Shown: positions 45,648 to 53,185 of the stretch, in pieces
How positions within the stretch are numbered: position 1 is the stretch's first letter
How the letters are laid out: each line of letters opens with the position of its first letter
Assembly: GCF_001854805.1 (NCBI RefSeq)
Contig: NZ_MBLO01000280.1
Location: 22,387 to 86,386 of the forward strand
Length of the DNA: 64,000 nt
DNA from: Pseudofrankia coriaricola
Lineage (GTDB): Bacteria > Actinomycetota > Actinomycetes > Frankiales > Frankiaceae
Reading direction: 5' to 3'
Position numbers and translations under genes: made by a program
The notes under the pieces: model-generated
Databases searched by the model: none
Told to the model about the DNA's origin: nothing
What the model saw: the letters and a program-made list of their open reading frames with translations, nothing else

Positions 45648-46133
45648 ATGGCCCAGTCTGGTTTTCCCGCGCCCCATGGCGACCCGCCACTGCCCGTCCA
45701 GGCGCGGCGGTCGCCGTGGCGCCGTCCGCTGTGGATTTCCTTGATCATCCTGTCCGGCGGCTGGGTCTCCTTCGTTGTCACCATCTGCGTGCTCGTCGTC
45801 AGCGTCATGCGCGACTCGTACGAGCAATACGAAGCGGGCAGGGACCATCGCAGAGACGTCCACGTCGACGATTGCTTCGTCGACGAGGCTGGCAGCATGA
45901 GCACGACAGTGACGGTGACGAACAGCACGGATCGATCCGCGTCCTATGCGGTGCAGATCGCGTTCACCGGGCCTTACCACCCCGAGGTGGTCTACGTCAG
46001 CTCGACCTTCGTGCCCCGCCTCCGCCCGGACTCGACCGCGCGGGAGCAGGTGGTCAGCTTCTCGTCAGACATGGCCAGTGCTGGGTGGGTGGGCTGCCGG
46101 ATACTGTCCGCGGAGCGGACCACGCTGCCATGA
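45648..46133 (+). CDS. Single-pass membrane protein with extracellular beta domain
   Basis: A 161-residue protein with a Pro/Arg-rich cytoplasmic N-terminus, one membrane helix (SLIILSGGWVSFVVTICVLV, about residues 31-50) and an extracytoplasmic domain. That domain holds two cysteines (DDCFVDEAG and GCRILSA) and alternating strands (TTVTVTNSTDRSASYAVQIA). This resembles small immunoglobulin-like FxLYD domains. The function is unknown. Its TGA overlaps the ATG of the TPR fragment downstream. Confidence 0.7.
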   Translation: MAQSGFPAPHGDPPLPVQARRSPWRRPLWISLIILSGGWVSFVVTICVLVVSVMRDSYEQYEAGRDHRRDVHVDDCFVDEAGSMSTTVTVTNSTDRSASYAVQIAFTGPYHPEVVYVSSTFVPRLRPDSTAREQVVSFSSDMASAGWVGCRILSAERTTLP

Positions 46134-46261
46134 CCGGTGCCATTGACGGGGACTATCCGGCGACTCGCGCGCTGGAAGAGGATGCCCTGGGGCGACAGCG
46201 GATCCTCGGCGAGGACCACCCTCGCGCGGTCCGTTCCAAAGACGATCCTGGTGCCGATTGA
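46130..46261 (+). pseudogene. Tetratricopeptide-repeat fragment of an NB-ARC/TPR gene
   Basis: A 43-codon frame containing GDYPATRALEEDALGRQRIL followed by GEDHPRAV, the unmistakable TPR unit of FxSxx-COOH-type NB-ARC/TPR proteins (compare GDYPAARPMFDDVLARRRRI at the end of the gene at 53-55 kb). The ATPase and other repeats are absent. It is thus a small remnant of such a gene, followed, like its intact relative, by a copy of the 28-bp repeat. Confidence 0.75.
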
Positions 46262-46936
46262 TGGGTCACCCGGCCGCGCCCGCCACAACCAGCGGGTGAT
46301 GCCTCCGCCGCACCCGCGAACGGCCTGCGGCAAGGTGCAAGCTCAGTGCCGGGCAGCCGCGATTCAGGTGCTGATAGCCCGTCACGCTCTGAGACACACA
46401 TCTCGACAGACAGGCTGATCCGACCCAGTTCGCCTCCGGCCCGTCGGAGGCGAACCGTGTCGGACTGGCAAGCCGATAGGCAGGCCTATCCGACACAGTT
46501 CGCCCCGACCCTGTCGATGTGTGTCAGATGGGCAAGCCCAGAGACTGGCTGATCCGACACGATTCGCGTTTGCGCCCGTGCCTCGGTGGACGACCACCCA
46601 GTCCCGGTGCGCGTGGAGTTGGGCAGACCTACCCACCCAGGCCGCGGGCGGCCTTCCACGGCCATTTCAGCCGTGTGCATTTGAACACCCTCTGCGATCA
46701 CGCCGGGTGTCGGCCCTGACCTGGACCGACTCGGCGGGCGACGCCGCGAGCACCTCGTCGTTGCCGCGGTCCGCGACCGCACGGGTCGCCTCGAGGACCG
46801 CTTCGTAACGGCCAGGAGATCGCATTGGTGACGACCACGTAGGGGGTGGGCCGTCTAGGCAGTAGGGCCGCTTCCGCGATGTCCGGCCGGCTGCGCCCTG
46901 AACAACGTGTGTGAGGGTCGGTGGCAGGATGGCTGG
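46262..46936. other. Gene-free stretch rich in short repeats
   Basis: No gene is supported between the TPR fragment and the methyltransferase gene. It carries a cluster of related short repeats at 46399-46572; the remainder shows no recognisable signal. Confidence 0.55.
46399..46572 (+). repeat. Cluster of TPR-associated short repeats
   Basis: A core containing AGACAGGCTGATCCGAC starts at about 46399. A 19-base inverted repeat (46420-46438 with 46445-46463, two mismatches) shares the CCGAC...GTTCGCCTCCG sequence. Further partial copies, CCTATCCGACACAGTTCGCC (about 46485) and GGCTGATCCGACACGATTCG (about 46547), follow. A closely similar core lies at 53089-53116 in the opposite orientation, again downstream of a TPR gene. 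Confidence 0.75.
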
Positions 46937-47749
46937 ATGGTTGGCCCGGATCGGCGTGACCTCGGCGGTGTGTTCAACGAGGTGGCGGAACTTTACGACC
47001 GCGTGCGGCCCGGTTATCCCGATGAGATGTTCGCGGACCTCGTCGCACTCACCGCCATGGACGAAGAATCGTCGGTGCTTGAGGTGGGGTGCGGTACGGG
47101 GCAGGCGACGCGCTCGCTGGCGGCGTTGGGTCACCCGGTGACGGCCATCGAGCCTGGCGCGGAACTGGCCGCGCTGGCTCGTCACCGGCTCTCGGCCTTT
47201 CGCGCCGTCAACGTCGAGACGTCGAGGTTCGAGGAGTGGGACGACCGCGGGCGGCGCTTCGACGTCCTCGTGGCCGCCTCGGCGTGGCACTGGGTCGCCC
47301 CCTCGACCGGCTGGCGGCGGGCCCACGACGTGCTCCGTCCCGGAGGATGGATGGCGCTTCTCGGCCACGTCGTCGTTCGCCGCCCCGGCGAACCGGAGGT
47401 GTATGCCGAGACCGCCGACCTCCACGAACGTTTTTCCCCGGGCAATCCCGACTGGGGTCATCCGCCTATCGAGGATGACGTACGCAAAACCGACGAGGGC
47501 TGGGGCCAGGTGCGTGACCCCGGCGGTTTGTTCGGGCCGACGGTCGTGCGCTGGTACCCGACGGTTCAGTGGTTCGACGGGGACGGCTTTGCCGATCTCC
47601 TCCGCTCGATGTCGCCGTACCGACGGCTTGCCCCCGGCGTCCGGGAGCCGCTGCTCGACGCGGTCGCTGAGCGCATCCGCACCCGTATGGGTAACCGGGC
47701 CTCACGCCACTATCTGAGCGTTCTGCGCCTTGGACAGCGCACCGACTGA
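46937..47749 (+). CDS. SAM-dependent methyltransferase
   Basis: A 270-residue class I methyltransferase. The SAM-binding motif I is VLEVGCGTGQATRSLAALGH, with acidic motif VTAIEPGAEL, and motif II/III AASAWHWVAPSTGWRRAHDV and LRPGGWMALLG. The N-terminal FNEVAELYDRVRPGYPDEMF is typical of the Methyltransf_11/25 group in actinomycetes. The C-terminal lid has no recognised substrate signature. The ATG at 46937 begins the conserved region and AGGATGG precedes it. No operon partner. Confidence 0.93.
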   Translation: MVGPDRRDLGGVFNEVAELYDRVRPGYPDEMFADLVALTAMDEESSVLEVGCGTGQATRSLAALGHPVTAIEPGAELAALARHRLSAFRAVNVETSRFEEWDDRGRRFDVLVAASAWHWVAPSTGWRRAHDVLRPGGWMALLGHVVVRRPGEPEVYAETADLHERFSPGNPDWGHPPIEDDVRKTDEGWGQVRDPGGLFGPTVVRWYPTVQWFDGDGFADLLRSMSPYRRLAPGVREPLLDAVAERIRTRMGNRASRHYLSVLRLGQRTD

Positions 47750-47798
47750 AGTTCCGCCCGGACTCCTGGTTGTGGGCGGTGTCCGGGGGCTGGTGCGG

Positions 47799-48203
47799 TT
47801 AGTTGTCGGCGAGGGCTGCCGTGAGGCGGGGCAGGATGTCGCGCCAGCCTCCGCTCATGCGCTCATAGGCGTCGCGGTCGCGCTTGTCGTCGAGGTTGAA
47901 GCCGCTGTGCTCGAGGAGCAGGCGGGTACCGGTGCCTTCGGCGACAAGGCGCCAGGTGAGCGTCCAGGTCGCGTTGAACGTGTAGACGAGCTTGCGCGCG
48001 GGTTCGACTTCAAGGACTTCGCAGGCCACAGGTCCCCAGCCGGGCATCTGGAGGTGGAAACGGTGGCCCACGATCGGGGCGATGTCGCCGGGAACCCACC
48101 AGCGGGCATGTAGATCGGGGTCGGTCAGGGAGCGCCAGACCTTGCTGGGTGGGGCCGCGATGAACTGGTCGACGGTGATGGTCGCGGTGGTCGACTCGGT
48201 CAT
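47799..48203 (-). CDS. SRPBCC (AHSA1-like) domain protein
   Basis: A 134-residue START/AHSA1-type protein: ATITVDQFIAAPPSKVWRSL, TDPDLHARWWVPGDIAPIVG, and the ending GFNLDDKRDRDAYERMSGGW. The hydrophobic-cavity fold is clear; the ligand is unknown. Its ATG overlaps the upstream ArsR stop by 4 bases. Together they form the second ArsR/SRPBCC module of the window, not closely similar in sequence to the module at 3.6-4.6 kb. Confidence 0.92.
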   Translation of the reverse strand: MTESTTATITVDQFIAAPPSKVWRSLTDPDLHARWWVPGDIAPIVGHRFHLQMPGWGPVACEVLEVEPARKLVYTFNATWTLTWRLVAEGTGTRLLLEHSGFNLDDKRDRDAYERMSGGWRDILPRLTAALADN

Positions 48204-48523
48204 GGGTCCTCTTCGGTTTCGGTGATGTCGGCGATGGCGCGGAGGCGATCGCGCCAGAAGCGTTCGAAGGGGTGCAGCCAGCCGCTGACCTGGGCCAGCG
48301 GCTCAGCGGTCAGGTGGTAGAGCCGCTGGCGGCCGACGGCCTCGTCGCGGACCAGTGCGGCGCGGCGGAGGATCTGCAGGTGCTCGGCGACCGCGGGCCG
48401 GCTCAGGTCGAACTGGTCAGCGAGGTCGCCCGCGGTGCGAGGGCCCTGGTCGAGAAGCTGTAGCAGGCGGCGCCGTACGGGGTTGGCCAACGCGAGGAAC
48501 ACGTCGTCGTCGGACACAGACAA
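48200..48523 (-). CDS. ArsR-family winged-helix repressor
   Basis: A 107-residue regulator: VFLALANPVRRRLLQLLDQG, GDLADQFDLSRPAVAEHLQI and LRRAALVRDEAVGRQRLYHL are the winged helix-turn-helix, and EPLAQVSGWLHPFERFW is the dimerisation helix. No metal-binding cysteines are seen. Its start may be TTG 48523 or GTG 48517, and neither has a Shine-Dalgarno sequence. A perfect palindrome 9 bases upstream suggests autoregulation. It is co-translated with the SRPBCC gene. Confidence 0.9.
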   Translation of the reverse strand: MSVSDDDVFLALANPVRRRLLQLLDQGPRTAGDLADQFDLSRPAVAEHLQILRRAALVRDEAVGRQRLYHLTAEPLAQVSGWLHPFERFWRDRLRAIADITETEEDP

Positions 48524-48531
48524 AAAGTTAC

Positions 48532-48547
48532 GTCGGAGAACTCCGAC
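48532..48547 (+). promoter_or_regulatory. Operator palindrome of the second ArsR module
   Basis: GTCGGAG-AA-CTCCGAC is a perfect 16-base palindrome ending 9 bases before the ArsR start codon. A repressor bound here would cover the start region. The half-site differs from that of the first ArsR module. Confidence 0.7.
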
Positions 48548-48665
48548 ATGTCAAGGATTCCCGACGCTTCCGCTCGGGAGTTGTGTAGTCGTCCTTGGCA
48601 TCGCCCCGGGGGATGTGAGCGGGAGGCAGTTGACCATGGTCAACTGCGGCGGCAGCGTGCTGTAG

Positions 48666-48690
48666 GCCGAGCCGAGCCGAGCCGAGCCGG
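48666..48690 (+). repeat. 5-bp tandem repeat
   Basis: Four perfect GCCGA units followed by one GCCGG, in the intergenic space upstream of the NTF2-like gene. Probably slippage-generated; no function inferred. Confidence 0.8.
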
Positions 48691-48750
48691 TTCGACGGCG
48701 GTACCCCGCGCGCTTGACCTCATGTGTGGTTGAGGTTGCAGCCTGGCCAC

Positions 48751-49179
48751 ATGACGACGACGGGCATCATCGACGACGGGACCCATGCGGCTGAGATCAG
48801 GGTGATCAGGCAGGTGGTCGCCACGCTCGAGCACTCCCAGCAGAACGAGCTCCCCGACGAGTTCATCGGCTTGTTCCGGCCCGACGCGATCTGGACTACG
48901 GGCCACGGCCGGCGCCTGTTCGGCCTCGACGAGATCTCGGCGTTCACCCACAAGGTGCTTCCCGGCGGAATGAAGGGCCTGACGGCCACCTACGAGGTGG
49001 TGCACGTGCTGTTCATCCGGCCCGACGTCGCCGCGGTGAAGGTGCGTCAGCGTTATCTGACCTCTGACGGCCGGCCGATCGAAGGCCAGAACGAGGGCAG
49101 CCCGCTGTACGTCATGGCCAAGGAGGATGGGAGGTGGTGTCTGGTCGCCTGCCAGAACACCGAGGTGCTCGACGGCTGA
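48751..49179 (+). CDS. SnoaL/NTF2-like protein (SgcJ/EcaC type)
   Basis: A 142-residue protein of the NTF2 fold, with the SgcJ/EcaC-like pattern: helix VIRQVVATLEHSQQNELPDE, FIGLFRPDAIWTTGHGRRLF, GLDEISAFTHKVLPGGMKGL and strands VVHVLFIRPDVAAVKVRQRY, VMAKEDGRWCLVACQNTEVL. Members include enzymes of antibiotic pathways and many stress proteins of unknown activity. No RBS is obvious before the ATG. It stands alone. Confidence 0.88.
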   Translation: MTTTGIIDDGTHAAEIRVIRQVVATLEHSQQNELPDEFIGLFRPDAIWTTGHGRRLFGLDEISAFTHKVLPGGMKGLTATYEVVHVLFIRPDVAAVKVRQRYLTSDGRPIEGQNEGSPLYVMAKEDGRWCLVACQNTEVLDG

Positions 49180-49230
49180 CAGCTGCCGTCAGGACAGGAC
49201 CCGTTTCCAGCGAGGTCGGAAGCCGGGCCG

Positions 49231-50031
49231 TCAGCTGGCGGGTGCGTAGCGGCGGGCGGCGCCGGTCAGCAGGCCGAGGCCGGCCTGACCGGGCAGCCGG
49301 TCGATCTGCGCGTCGATCCGCTCCGCCTCGCGCCGCCCGGGCTCGCCGGCGAGCAGGTATCCGAGCACGAAGGCGGTCTCCTCGGCGGGCATGACCCCGG
49401 TCCCGACCGGGGACCACAGCCGGCGTAGGGCCCATCGCGTGACCAGGCGTGCCCGCCGGCTCGCGGCCAGCCGGGCTCGAGCCTCGCTCGCGTAGAAGGC
49501 GATATGCCGGCTCTCCTGGGCCATGATCCGAGTCAGCAGCGTGGTCAGCGCGGGATGCCGCTCGCGCTCGATCAGCCGCGCGTAACCCGACCGGGTGGTC
49601 CATTCGTTCACCGCGCCCCAACTCATGTGCACGGCGACGAAGTCGTTGCCGACCAGTGAGGACGCCGCCGCGGACAGCACGGGCTTCACGCTGTCGAGGC
49701 GGCCTTGGCGGTCGCGGACCGCGGCGTTGCGCTCGTCGCCGTGCGGCTCGCCGTGCGCGGCGAGCACCGAGCCGAGCGCGACGCCGTGGGAGTGCTCCTC
49801 GTAGTTCCAGACGGTGAGGAACGTGGTGATCCGCGGGTCGCGATGCGACGACGTCATGAGCAGGTCACGCAGGTAGCAGACCGTATGGCTCTCCACGTCG
49901 TGCATGTAGCGCAGGCAGCGCAGGCCGTCGTCGGACAGCCGCCGGCGGGCGAACTCCGACGCCAGGTCACCCAGGTCGTCGGTGCGTACCGGGCCCGCGG
50001 TCCGCGCGAAGCTGTCAACATCGAATGCCAT
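49231..50031 (-). CDS. Ferritin-like di-iron protein (acyl-ACP desaturase-like)
   Basis: A 266-residue cytoplasmic helical protein with two ExxH motifs expected of a carboxylate-bridged di-iron site: WNYEEHSHG (about residue 78) and MAQESRHIAF (about residue 172). The spacing of ~95 residues matches stearoyl-ACP desaturases (EENRH and DEKRH). Other candidate ligands are MHDVESHTVC and WGAVNEWTTR. It may be a fatty-acyl desaturase or N-oxygenase; substrate unknown. It is divergent from two exported ferritin-like proteins. Confidence 0.8.
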   Translation of the reverse strand: MAFDVDSFARTAGPVRTDDLGDLASEFARRRLSDDGLRCLRYMHDVESHTVCYLRDLLMTSSHRDPRITTFLTVWNYEEHSHGVALGSVLAAHGEPHGDERNAAVRDRQGRLDSVKPVLSAAASSLVGNDFVAVHMSWGAVNEWTTRSGYARLIERERHPALTTLLTRIMAQESRHIAFYASEARARLAASRRARLVTRWALRRLWSPVGTGVMPAEETAFVLGYLLAGEPGRREAERIDAQIDRLPGQAGLGLLTGAARRYAPAS

Positions 50032-50478
50032 CGTCGGCCGCCTTGTCAGTCATGTGAGCGCACGCGTTCCTGGCTGTCGGGTCCGTGCCGTCGCTTCGGC
50101 GCGGCACGCATCCGCCAGGCCCGCTGTCGCCGGTTGTTCGGGGCCGCGACGCACGCGGATGGGGTCGGGCAGCCGACATGAGTTCGGGCGGCCCGGCTGG
50201 TGCGGGTCGACAGACGCATCGGCGGGGTAGCGGAGCGGAGGCAAGGGCCGCGCCGTGCTCACCCCGAACTCACACCCATCCGCCTGGCCGACGGCTCCGA
50301 ACACCTCTTGCCAGCGGCCGGTGCGGACCTCGTCACCACCAGCCAGCCACCCGACCAGCCCGCCACACGGCCAGCGGCACACGCTCACGGTGGCCCGCGC
50401 CTCCCTGGCACGCACCCCCGGCAGCGTCGGCGACACGCGTCGCCGACGACGAGCATGACCGGCAACCAGGAGGACGCG
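50032..50478. other. Divergent intergenic region
   Basis: About 450 bases between the di-iron protein and the first exported ferritin-like gene. No gene or clear palindrome is seen. It should contain promoters in both directions. Confidence 0.5.
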
Positions 50479-51261
50479 GTGTCTGACACCGTCGATGACC
50501 GGCGCCTGCGGGAACTGAGCGACGCGTCCGAGGATCTGCACAGCGATGCCATGCGGGGCAGCCGCGTGGCCGTCGCGGACCTTGTCGAGGCGGCCGCGCC
50601 CGGCAGACGGATGTCGAGGGGCGGCGCGGCGCTCGCTGTCGGCCTCGCCGGGGCGGGAGTGCTCGCGACGGCGACGCGCGGCTCGGCGGCGACGATGGAT
50701 GTGGCGATCCTGCAGACCGCCGCGTCGATCGAGAATCTCGCGGTCAGTACCTACACGACGGCCCTCACGCTGCCGTTCATCGGTGGCGCCGAGGCGAACG
50801 CCGTCGTCAAGGCGTTCGCGATGAAGACGATGGCGCAGCACGTGGATCACGCGACGGCGTTCAACGCCGCGGCGGTCGGGCTCGGTGGTCAGGCCCAGAC
50901 CGCTCTGGACCCGAAGTACGCCAAGGTCGTCGACGCGGCGATACCAACGATCAAAGGCCCCGGCGACGTGGTGTCACTCGCGATCACCCTCGAGGACGTG
51001 GCCGCGCAGACCTACACCAAGAACGTCAGCCAGGTGGGCAGTTCGATGTTGCGCAAGTTGTTCGGCAGCGTCGCCGCCGTGGAGGCGCAGCACCGGGCCA
51101 TCCTGCTCGCCGTCGCCGCGCTGCTCGGCGGTGGCGCCGCCGATCTGATCGCGCTGCCGCCCGATGCGGCGAAGCTCCCGAAGGCCGCCGGTGGCGTCGG
51201 TTTCCCCGACGCCTTCTATTCGACCTCGATGGCCTCTCCGTCGACTGAAGGAGCGGTTTGA
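50479..51261 (+). CDS. Exported ferritin-like domain protein
   Basis: A 260-residue protein. About 45 N-terminal residues precede a Tat-like signal (GRRMSRGGAALAVGLAGAGV, ending GSAA). A ferritin-like four-helix bundle follows: IENLAVSTYTTAL, FAMKTMAQHVDHATAFNAAA, LEDVAAQTYTKNV and VAAVEAQHRAILLAV, supplying Glu and His ligands for a metal pair. The GTG at 50479 is chosen for AGGAGG 5 bases upstream; ATG 50455 is in frame. Its TGA overlaps the next gene as TGATG. It is likely a periplasmic or cell-surface metal or oxidant-handling protein. Confidence 0.82.
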   Translation: MSDTVDDRRLRELSDASEDLHSDAMRGSRVAVADLVEAAAPGRRMSRGGAALAVGLAGAGVLATATRGSAATMDVAILQTAASIENLAVSTYTTALTLPFIGGAEANAVVKAFAMKTMAQHVDHATAFNAAAVGLGGQAQTALDPKYAKVVDAAIPTIKGPGDVVSLAITLEDVAAQTYTKNVSQVGSSMLRKLFGSVAAVEAQHRAILLAVAALLGGGAADLIALPPDAAKLPKAAGGVGFPDAFYSTSMASPSTEGAV

Positions 51262-52088
51262 TGACCCGGTACGACCAGACCCAGCCGGACGGGAAACCGC
51301 GCGGCGAGATGGGCGTCGGAGACGCGGAGCTCCGCGCGTTGACGAAGGACCTCGACGCGCTGCACCGGGACACCTTCCCGACCGCGTTGGAGCAGCTGCG
51401 CGACACGACCAGCGCGACGCGGGCCACGATCAGGGGGTTGGCCCGCGGGCCGGCCAGTCGGCGTGGAGTGTTGCTCCGCGGCCTGGCCGCGGCCGGAGCG
51501 GGCCTGCTCGCGGCGTGCGGCGGCTCGGACGGCGGCGGGAAGCGGACGGCCATGGGCGGGACACCGACCCGGGTGGCCAGCCCGTACACCGGCGACCTGA
51601 GAGTGGTCGCGCTTGCGGCGGCCCTGGAGAATCTCGCCGTCGCGGCCTACACGATGGCGCTGACGAAGGCGGCCGCCGGCGACTACGGCGCGGTGCCCGG
51701 AGCCGTCGGAGAATTCGCGACGGTCGCCCGCTCGCAGCACGCCGAGCATGCGAAGGCGTGGAACGGGGTGCTGTCCGGAGCCAAGCTGCCGACGATTACC
51801 GGCACGCCGCTGACAATCGCCGCTTCGGAGGTCGCGAAGGTAAAGGCCACGAAGTCCGTCCCCGAGCTCGCCGCCTACGCGCTCGGTCTGGAGAACGCGG
51901 CCGCGCACACCTATCTGTACGCGATGGCGAACGTGTCCGACAGCGGCGGGATCGCGACCGCGGCGACGATCGCGCCGGTCGAGGCGATGCACGCGGCCGT
52001 GCTGGCCTTCATCGCCGGGGACTACCCGGTACCGGACGCGTTCATCGACACCAGTTCCGCCGTCGGCCCAGCGGCACTGACAGCCTGA
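51261..52088 (+). CDS. Ferritin-like lipoprotein
   Basis: A 275-residue homologue of the preceding protein. A 60-residue helical N-terminus (ELRALTKDLDALHRDTFPTA) precedes a twin-arginine segment and lipobox (ASRRGVLLRGLAAAGAGLLA, then ACGG with the Cys anchor). The ferritin-like helices are LENLAVAAYTMAL, FATVARSQHAEHAKAWNGVL, LENAAAHTYLYAM and IAPVEAMHAAVLAFI. GAAGGAG precedes the ATG. The two proteins are translationally coupled and may form a hetero-oligomer at the membrane. Confidence 0.85.
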   Translation: MTRYDQTQPDGKPRGEMGVGDAELRALTKDLDALHRDTFPTALEQLRDTTSATRATIRGLARGPASRRGVLLRGLAAAGAGLLAACGGSDGGGKRTAMGGTPTRVASPYTGDLRVVALAAALENLAVAAYTMALTKAAAGDYGAVPGAVGEFATVARSQHAEHAKAWNGVLSGAKLPTITGTPLTIAASEVAKVKATKSVPELAAYALGLENAAAHTYLYAMANVSDSGGIATAATIAPVEAMHAAVLAFIAGDYPVPDAFIDTSSAVGPAALTA

Positions 52089-52391
52089 CTCGTCGGCCGG
52101 CGTCGCTGATCGTCTGACGCCCTCCTCGAGGTGCCAGCCGCCACCGCGAGGAGGGTCGCCAACCTGGCCAGCACCGCCACCGCCGCGAGTCCGGCCGTCG
52201 CCCGCGAGACGTTGTCGACGACGTGTCTCCCGTCAGGCCTCACCCCGGCCCAGGTCAGGTCCACGGCATCATCGACGCGTTCGCGCGGATCCTCACCGAG
52301 CGGAGCCGAGCAGCGCGACCTGCACCTTCCTGCGCCCTCAGGTCTGTCGGTGGGCGGTCGTAGGATGACCTCTGGTCGCGGAGGAGTGCCG
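52089..52391. other. Gene-free gap
   Basis: About 300 bases between the ferritin-like operon and the DUF2461 gene. No repeat or hairpin was recognised. Confidence 0.45.
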
Positions 52392-53042
52392 ATGTCTGAG
52401 TTCGCTGGGTTTCCCGTCGAGGCGCTGATCTTCTTCGAGGGGCTCGAGGCGGACAACAGCAAGGCGTACTGGACGGATCACCGGGAGACCTACGAGAGGG
52501 CCGTGCGGGCTCCGATGCTCGCCCTGCTCGCGGCGCTTGAGCCGGAGTTCGGCGAGCCGCACGTGTTCCGGCCGTACCGCGATGTCCGGTTCTCCAAGGA
52601 CAAGTCCCCGTACAAGACAGCGATCGGCGCGCACTGCGGGCGGGGCGGCTACGTCCAGGTGTCGGCGAACGGGCTGATGGCCGCCTCCGGGTACTGGCAG
52701 ACCGCGTCGGACCAGGTCGAACGGTTGCGGGCGGCGGTCGCCGACGACGTACGCGGGCCGGCGCTGGAGGCGATCGTCGAAAGACTCCGCGCGGCGGGAT
52801 ATGAGATATCGGGTACCCAGCTCAGCACCCGGCCGCGTGGCTACGCCGCCGACCATCCACGCATCGAGTTGCTCCGCTACAAAACGCTCACCGCGCACCG
52901 GGACTTCGGCGAGCCACCGTGGCTCGCCGAGCCGGCCTGTGTGGAGCAGGTCGCCTCTGCCTGGCGCGACATGCGCCAGCTGACCGACTGGCTCGACCAG
53001 CAGGTCGGCCCCACCCGCCTGCCACAGTCCCGCCGCCGCTGA
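52392..53042 (+). CDS. DUF2461 / TIGR02453 family protein
   Basis: A 216-residue protein of the TIGR02453 family. Conserved sequence: GFPVEALIFFEGLEADNSKA, YWTDHRETYERAVRAPMLAL, the RPYRDVRFSKDKSPYKTAIG signature and GGYVQVSANGLMAASGYWQT. The family is widespread and uncharacterised. GGAGGAG 4-5 bases upstream fixes the ATG. It converges on the NB-ARC gene, with a repeat between them. Confidence 0.92.
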   Translation: MSEFAGFPVEALIFFEGLEADNSKAYWTDHRETYERAVRAPMLALLAALEPEFGEPHVFRPYRDVRFSKDKSPYKTAIGAHCGRGGYVQVSANGLMAASGYWQTASDQVERLRAAVADDVRGPALEAIVERLRAAGYEISGTQLSTRPRGYAADHPRIELLRYKTLTAHRDFGEPPWLAEPACVEQVASAWRDMRQLTDWLDQQVGPTRLPQSRRR

Positions 53043-53088
53043 CCTAGGCGGCCCGGCCTTCCGCCGAGGCGCCGGCACAGCGCGGATC

Positions 53089-53116
53089 GTGTCGGATCAG
53101 CCTGTCTATCGAGATG
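53089..53116 (-). repeat. TPR-associated 28-bp repeat
   Basis: On the minus strand this segment contains AGACAGGCTGATCCGAC and matches 46399-46426 with two differences over 28 bases. It lies about 70 bases beyond the 3' end of the NB-ARC/TPR gene, in the same relative orientation as the copy that follows the TPR fragment at 46.1-46.3 kb. Confidence 0.8.
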
Positions 53117-53185
53117 CGCGTCCTGAGACACACAAGAGATATAGGCGGCGGCGCCGTTGGTCGGCCTCGGGCGGTCGACGAAGCC

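Noticed and set aside
46399..46572. Possible CRISPR array
   Set aside because: The repeats are inverted, unequal and irregularly spaced, and no cas genes are present.
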